Positions 60,038-64,000 of a stretch of DNA of 64,000 nt are shown here, one piece after another (the stretch's first letter is position 1; the number at the start of each line of letters is the position of its first letter). A program made the position numbers and the translations under genes. Below the pieces are notes generated by a model. The model was given only the letters and a program-made list of their open reading frames with translations. It was not told where the DNA came from and made no database searches. Source of the DNA: Pandoraea vervacti (GTDB lineage Bacteria; Pseudomonadota; Gammaproteobacteria; Burkholderiales; Burkholderiaceae). Where the stretch lies: assembly GCF_000934605.2 (NCBI RefSeq), contig NZ_CP010897.2, positions 1,178,001-1,242,000 on the forward strand. The letters run 5' to 3'.

Positions 60038-61447
60038 ATGGGGCTATTCACGCGCTCAAGGGGAGCCGCGCAGACCAACATCATGAGCGAGGTGGCCAAC
60101 AGTGCAGGCACCCTCGGCGTGGAGTTGTGCGATATCGCAGGTAACGTCGACGAAATCGCGGTTCGGATCAAGCGTCAGGCCGAGGTATTCCAGGAGCTTC
60201 GACGCGCCGCTACCGACACCAGCGAGGGTAATCAACGCATTGCGAGCGCCGCGCGCGACGCCCGCGATGTGGCCGATCGCGCGAGCGCGGAAATCGCGGC
60301 CTCGCGCAGCACCGCAGACGCGTCGCTGGCGTCCATTCACGGGCTGGTCGAAGGGGTCTCCGGCATGGCCGACGAGATCTCGGGATTGCGCGAAGCGCTC
60401 GATCACGTGGGCAAAGTGGCCGAAGGGATTTCCGTCATCGCCCGGCAGACCAATCTACTTGCGCTCAATGCCGCCATCGAGGCTGCGCGTGCGGGTGTCG
60501 CCGGGCGCAGCTTCGCGGTCGTGGCGACCGAGGTGAAGCTTCTCGCGAGCAAGACGGCGGAAGCCACGCAGCAGATCGAGCACACGCTCGCCGCGCTGAG
60601 CGAGCGCACCGAGCGCCTCATGCGCGAGAGCAATGCCAACGTCGCGCGTGCCAACGACGCACGTGAAGGGACCCGTGCGATTGCGAGTGTGATCGAGACG
60701 GCAGGCAACGCGCTCGATACGTTCGACCGTCAGGCCGGGCAGATTGCGCAGGCGAGCGAAGCCATCGAAAACGAGTGCAGCACGCTCGCCGCCCACGTCG
60801 ATGAGATGGCCGACGGCGTGACCCACTCCGCCGATCATGTCGAAAGCGCGCGCGAGCGCATCAACGGCTTGCTCTCGGTGTCGGAGCATTTGATCGGCCT
60901 GATCGCGGAGGCGGATGTCGAAACCGAGGACACGCCATTCATTCGCGCGGTGCGCCGCGCGGCCAAGCAGGTCGGGGAGAGCTTCGAGGCGGCGCTCGCG
61001 AAGGGCAAGATCAGTGAACAGGAATTGTTCGATCGTCGCTACGAACCGATTCCGGGATCGAATCCGCAACAGTTGATGGCGCGCTTCACGCGCTTCACCG
61101 ACGAGACGTTGCCGGCGATCCAGGAACCGCTGCTCGACATGAACGAGCGCATCACCTTCTGCGCGGCGGTCGACGAAAACGGCTACTTGCCCACGCACAA
61201 CCGAAAGTTCTCCCAAGCGCCCACCAACGACCCGGTCTGGAACGCCGCGCACTGCCGCAACCGGCGACTCTTCAACGACCGTACCGGCGCGGCGGCCGGG
61301 CGCAATACCAAGCCGCTGTTGCTCCAAACGTATCGCCGGGATATGGGGGGCGGGGAGTTCGTGGTGATGAAGGACGCCTCCGCACCGATTTATGTCAACG
61401 GACGTCACTGGGGCGGCTTCCGCATCGCTTATCGCGTGGCACGCTGA
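60038..61447 (+). CDS. Soluble methyl-accepting chemotaxis protein with C-terminal sensor domain
   Basis: The protein has 469 residues. No membrane helix is present. The signalling bundle occupies residues 20-300 with the receptor tip NLLALNAAIEAARAGVAG followed by RSFAVVATEVKLLAS. Residues 320-469 are a separate domain (FDRRYEPIPGSNPQQLM onward, ending GGFRIAYRVAR) resembling a Cache/PAS-like sensor. This is the reverse of the usual order. GAGGAG lies 7 nt before the ATG; the upstream frame to 59189 overlaps LysR and is not coding. It probably senses a cytoplasmic signal. Confidence 0.88.
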   Translation: MGLFTRSRGAAQTNIMSEVANSAGTLGVELCDIAGNVDEIAVRIKRQAEVFQELRRAATDTSEGNQRIASAARDARDVADRASAEIAASRSTADASLASIHGLVEGVSGMADEISGLREALDHVGKVAEGISVIARQTNLLALNAAIEAARAGVAGRSFAVVATEVKLLASKTAEATQQIEHTLAALSERTERLMRESNANVARANDAREGTRAIASVIETAGNALDTFDRQAGQIAQASEAIENECSTLAAHVDEMADGVTHSADHVESARERINGLLSVSEHLIGLIAEADVETEDTPFIRAVRRAAKQVGESFEAALAKGKISEQELFDRRYEPIPGSNPQQLMARFTRFTDETLPAIQEPLLDMNERITFCAAVDENGYLPTHNRKFSQAPTNDPVWNAAHCRNRRLFNDRTGAAAGRNTKPLLLQTYRRDMGGGEFVVMKDASAPIYVNGRHWGGFRIAYRVAR

Positions 61448-61505
61448 GCCGGTGTTGGTGGGCTTGGCCAGTTGCGACACCCTCACCGCCTGGGACGATC
61501 AACGC

Positions 61506-61541
61506 AAACGCGCCGCCAACCTTTCGGTCGGCGGCGCGTTT
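61506..61541. terminator. Bidirectional terminator
   Basis: AAACGCGCCGCC (61506-61517) and GGCGGCGCGTTT (61530-61541) form a perfect 12-bp stem with A- and T-ends usable on both strands. It lies between the convergent chemoreceptor and the Pro/Tyr-rich protein genes. Confidence 0.88.
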
Positions 61542-61578
61542 GCCGTGCGCTTGCGAGAACCGGAAACCCGGCCGTCGA

Positions 61579-61884
61579 TCAATAGCCGTACCAGCGGCCG
61601 TGACGCCAGTATCCGCGGCCGTAGTAGCCGCCGTACGGACGGCCGTAATACACCGGGGGCGGGCCGTAATAGGCAGGGGCGGGCGCCACATAGACAGGCG
61701 GCGGGGCGACATAGACCGGGGGAGGCGGCGCCACGTAGACCGGCGCTGGCGCATAGACCGGTGCCGGTGCGATCAGCGGTACGCCAATACCGATCCCGAC
61801 CGAGACGTGTGCCTGCGCCGTCCCGATCGCACCCGCGGCGAGCGCGATCCCGGCGATGGCAAGGGCGGCAAACTTGGTTTTCAT
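61579..61884 (-). CDS. Exported Pro/Tyr/Val-rich repeat protein
   Basis: The protein has 101 residues from the ATG at 61884 with AGGAGA upstream. A clear signal peptide (MKTKFAALAIAGIALAAGA, cleaved near AQA-HVSV) precedes repeats of the type PVYVAPPP and APAPVY, and a C-terminus rich in Gly, Tyr, Arg and Trp (YYGRGYWRHGRWYGY). Similar small exported proteins are common in Burkholderiaceae and of unknown function; the tail may bind envelope or matrix polymers. Confidence 0.8.
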   Translation of the reverse strand: MKTKFAALAIAGIALAAGAIGTAQAHVSVGIGIGVPLIAPAPVYAPAPVYVAPPPPVYVAPPPVYVAPAPAYYGPPPVYYGRPYGGYYGRGYWRHGRWYGY

Positions 61885-62246
61885 GACATTTCTCCTGCGG
61901 ACTTGGCAGCGTACTGATGACGGCGCCCGGACGGCACCATGCCGTTCGACTCGCCCGGTGCCCGCCGGCACCCTGATTCCTCAGATTCCTTAGCTTAACT
62001 TTACTGAAGTTCCGAAACGCGGTCCCGTCGCAATTGTTGCAAAGTATGCGCGGGCGGCCGGTGTGGGGAACGTTCGGGCGTAGAAAAGCGGCCGCCAAAC
62101 GTGTAAATCAGGCCTCTATTCTATGAAGAATCAACGGTTTGCGCTGGTTTCGGTTGACATGATCCGGGGCGCTTCACGCCTCAGGACGCGTGACGGCGCG
62201 CGACACTTGTTACATTCATTTACATGACGCGTGCGTCGTGTGGTGG
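61885..62246. other. Gap between two small exported-protein genes
   Basis: The 566 bp from 61885 to 62450 hold the promoter and leader of the Pro/Tyr-rich gene and, at 62247-62286, a terminator on the minus strand. I saw no convincing gene; the short frames on both strands lack ribosome sites and family features. An AT-richer stretch at 61980-62000 is the likely minus-strand promoter region. Confidence 0.5.
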
Positions 62247-62286
62247 AAAAACAGCGGGCGAATGCCGCTTGTGCGGCACTCGCCCG
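62247..62286 (-). terminator. Rho-independent terminator of the CX10C repeat gene
   Basis: CGGGCGA-A-TGCCG (62255-62267) pairs with CGGCA-C-TCGCCCG (62274-62286) with one mismatch; on the minus strand the stem is followed by CTGTTTTT. It lies 165 nt after the stop of the gene at 62451, so that transcript has a long 3' tail. Confidence 0.75.
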
Positions 62287-62450
62287 TTGCCGGCATCCGG
62301 CGTACACCGAGTCGCGTACATCGAATCGTATACGCAGTGGATGCCTTCTCCTCCCTGCTAAAAACGTTCTCTTGCGAGATGTTTGCTCACGCCTGTCGTT
62401 AGCGGAGCCGGTACCGGTATCCCTGCGGATACCGATAATCGGTGGCGCTT

Positions 62451-63035
62451 TTACTGTTGGAAGCGCGCCTTCGCGTCTGCCACGCAACTGTCCTTGCTGC
62501 TGCCCGACAGGGCGTCGCAACGTTCCATTGCTGCCTTGTACTCGGCCTTGTTGGCGTCGGCGTTGGCGTCCTTGCGGGCTTCCACCGTATCCTTGGACGA
62601 CTCGCGGCTGGTGCGCATGACCTTGGCGTCGCCGTAGGCCTTCGTCTTGGCCGCGTCGGCGTCCTTCACGCAGACATCCTTGTCGTTGCCCTTCTTGTCG
62701 TCGCAGCGCAGCTTGGCGACGCGGTAGTCGGCGTCGGCCTTGGCAATGGCGGCGTCATAGCGGGCCTTCGGCGTCTGCTTATAATCGGCCTCCGCGTTGG
62801 CCTTGGCAATCTTCTCTTTGCCCTTTGCGTCCTCGACGCAGATTTTCTTCGCGTTGTCCTTCATGTCGTCGCAACGCGCGGACGCCGCCTTGTAGTCGGC
62901 CTCGGCAGATTTCTGCGCGGCTTCGTAACGGTCCTTGGCGGCGGCGTCGGCGGCGCTCGCTGCTGTGGCGCTCAGCATGCCTGCGGCCGCGATACACGCG
63001 CAGGTCAGGACGTTCATGGCGATTCGATGTGACAT
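62451..63035 (-). CDS. Exported protein with three C-x10-C repeats
   Basis: The protein has 194 residues. AAGGAGGA lies 8 nt upstream. A signal peptide ends near ASA-ADAAAKD. The mature chain is Ala/Lys/Asp-rich and predicted helical, with three repeats each carrying RCD...C-x10-C...DAK (RCDDMKDNAKKICVEDAK, RCDDKKGNDKDVCVKDAD, RCDALSGSSKDSCVADAK), preceded by ADYKAA-type helices. Each Cys pair probably forms a helix-hairpin disulfide in the periplasm. I do not recognise a named family. Confidence 0.8.
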   Translation of the reverse strand: MSHRIAMNVLTCACIAAAGMLSATAASAADAAAKDRYEAAQKSAEADYKAASARCDDMKDNAKKICVEDAKGKEKIAKANAEADYKQTPKARYDAAIAKADADYRVAKLRCDDKKGNDKDVCVKDADAAKTKAYGDAKVMRTSRESSKDTVEARKDANADANKAEYKAAMERCDALSGSSKDSCVADAKARFQQ

Positions 63036-63120
63036 GTCAGAGTCCTCCTTGGCTGGGTTGTGGCGAGCATGAGGCGCGACGCAAGGGCGTCGCGCGTCGT
63101 GTTTCGAGGAATCCGCCGGG

Positions 63121-63258
63121 TTACTTGTTGCGGTCGGCGGCGCCCTGAATGGCTTCGCCTCCCTTCTCGACGTCCTTACCCGCGCCGTGGATGGTGTTGC
63201 AGCCGGCGAGGCCCAGTGCGAAGCCCGAGAGCAGAGCGATGGCGATCAGTCGTTTCAT
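63121..63258 (-). CDS. Entericidin-like small lipoprotein
   Basis: The protein has 45 residues from the ATG at 63258 with AAGGAGA 7 nt upstream. The lipobox GLAGC is followed by NTIHGAGKDVEKGGEAIQ, typical of EcnA/EcnB. It is an envelope stress lipoprotein, often described as part of a toxin-antidote pair in E. coli; only one gene is present here. The frame to 63372 is not supported. Confidence 0.9.
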   Translation of the reverse strand: MKRLIAIALLSGFALGLAGCNTIHGAGKDVEKGGEAIQGAADRNK

Positions 63259-63389
63259 TTTGATTTCTCCTTGGAGAGAGATGGCGTCCGAGGCGCAATG
63301 CAAGCGCGAGGAGGGAGGGCAGTGCCCGCCTCCCGGCGGGCAAGGACCTGCGTGCGAGCGGTGTTGCGCCAAAGGCGCGCTTACCAGAC

Positions 63390-63596
63390 TTACCAGAGCT
63401 TGTGCTGGTTGTTCCAGGTATCGACTTCACGTTCGGCGTCGGCCTTGGCCTTGCCGTAGCGTTCCTGAATCACACCGACGAACTTGTCGCGGTTGCCCTC
63501 GATCTTGAGCAGATCGTCGTCGGTCAGGTTGCCCCACTGCTTCTTCGCTTCGCCCTTGAGCTGGTTCCACTTGCCCTTGATCAGATCCGAGTTCAT
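63390..63596 (-). CDS. CsbD family stress protein
   Basis: The protein has 68 residues. The CsbD pattern is clear (MNSDLIKGKWNQLKGEAKKQ, then WGNLTDDDLLKIEGNRDKF). It is a small hydrophilic protein induced in general stress in many bacteria, with no known reaction. It stands with entericidin and the two small exported proteins in a group likely to be stress-induced. Confidence 0.93.
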   Translation of the reverse strand: MNSDLIKGKWNQLKGEAKKQWGNLTDDDLLKIEGNRDKFVGVIQERYGKAKADAEREVDTWNNQHKLW

Positions 63597-63742
63597 AGCA
63601 ACTCCTCAATGTTGGGTTGGATTCATGTCCTCTGACCCGCGCCCGGTGAGGCGGCGGGAGGTGATTCCATGGTAGGGAGTGCGAAGTGTTCGCGCTGTCA
63701 GCCGCGTTGTCGTCGCGGTGTAGGCGGAGTCGGGTTGCGCTG

Positions 63743-64000
63743 TCAGTGCATTCCGACCGGCGGGCGCGGGGGCGAATCGGCGGCGTCGGCGGCGTCGGAT
63801 TGTGACGTCGCAGTGCTCTCGGTGACTTCCGAGGCGATCTCCGGCGCGTCTGCCGGATTGCACAGCGGCAGAACGACCTGGATTTCGGTGCCTAGCCGTT
63901 GCGGCAGCGAATGGATATCGATGCGTCCGCCCTTGGCCGACACGCGCTGGCGCATGCCGAACAAACCGTGTGTCTTGGGCTTGTTGAACTGATCGGGCGT
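63743..64000 (-). CDS. Sensor histidine kinase, C-terminal end only
   Basis: The frame is open through the right edge; 85 residues are visible. The end of a NarL/DegS-type ATPase domain is recognised in THGLFGMRQRVSAKGGRIDI and GTEIQVVLPL. After it there is a tail of about 35 residues rich in Ala, Asp, Ser and Pro (DAADAADSPPRPPVGMH), partly coded by GGCGTC repeats. The rest of the gene and any partner regulator lie outside the window. Confidence 0.8.
   Translation of the reverse strand, partial: TPDQFNKPKTHGLFGMRQRVSAKGGRIDIHSLPQRLGTEIQVVLPLCNPADAPEIASEVTESTATSQSDAADAADSPPRPPVGMH

Noticed and set aside
1..64000. CRISPR array, tRNA, rRNA, insertion sequence or prophage
   Set aside because: No regular direct-repeat/spacer pattern, no cloverleaf with CCA-type end, no rRNA-like block and no transposase or integrase frame was seen by reading; a scan with tRNAscan-SE and an IS search would settle it.

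Overview
The window looks like a chromosome segment of a high-GC betaproteobacterium of the Burkholderiaceae, most like Pandoraea, Cupriavidus or Burkholderia. That placement rests on two Gram-negative trimeric porins with the betaproteobacterial mature start QSNVxLYG, an AraC-type regulator beside pobA, a MipA/OmpV protein beside an RstAB-like two-component pair, entericidin and CsbD stress proteins, and the base composition. No rRNA, tRNA, CRISPR array, insertion sequence or phage gene was recognised, and genus-level placement is inference.

Layout. (1) 1-4100: the end of a CheA-like HPt kinase, a short MCP-like protein, two CheX-like proteins and a CheY-like receiver, which together form an unorthodox chemotaxis-type relay. 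(2) 4248-14802: hydroxycinnamate (ferulate/p-coumarate) catabolism, with a MarR regulator, MFS importer, porin, hydroxycinnamoyl-CoA hydratase-lyase, aldehyde dehydrogenase, CoA ligase, acyl-CoA dehydrogenase and amidohydrolase. Three similar operator-like dyads tie the transport and enzyme units together. (3) 14869-24149: the protocatechuate branch, with pcaQ divergent from pcaHG-pcaBCD, then an AraC regulator with pobA and a second aromatic-acid MFS transporter. p-Coumarate can be followed on paper to 3-oxoadipate enol-lactone hydrolysis without leaving the window; vanAB and pcaIJF are not here. (4) 24263-34126: housekeeping and stress genes (DUF72, MarR-ClC, RhlE, an HTH regulator with a beta-propeller protein, ahpC-ahpF).

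(5) 34250-46570 is the most interesting part. Four genes (46379 to 40219, minus strand) have the content and order of the mgoBCAD / pvfABCD operons, which in Pseudomonas make diazeniumdiolate/pyrazine-N-oxide-type signals (leudiazen, Pvf) and are related to the ham (valdiazen/fragin) genes of Burkholderia: a haem-oxygenase-like DUF3050 protein, an AurF-like diiron N-oxygenase, an A-T-R NRPS and an SRPBCC protein. An aminotransferase follows behind a long RNA stem. Nearby lie a phosphopantetheinyl transferase, an aldo-keto reductase and a sigma-54 activator with no sensor domain. The same 27-bp dyad, ACACCTGT-N11-ACAGGTGT, occurs only twice in the window: about 110 bp upstream of a good sigma-54 -24/-12 promoter for the NRPS operon, and between two further sigma-54-type promoters that diverge to the phosphopantetheinyl transferase and the aldo-keto reductase. 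I infer that the local activator runs a small sigma-54 regulon making a diazeniumdiolate-type signal.

(6) 46686-55683: a porin plus iron/organophosphate-type ABC importer operon preceded by three 11-bp direct repeats, an RstAB-like two-component system, MipA/OmpV with two strong dyads in its promoter region, and a reductase-like SDR. (7) 55769-64000: two LysR regulators, a PfkB kinase, a TauE/SafE permease, a soluble chemoreceptor with its sensor domain at the C-terminus, a group of small exported or stress proteins, and the end of a sensor kinase.
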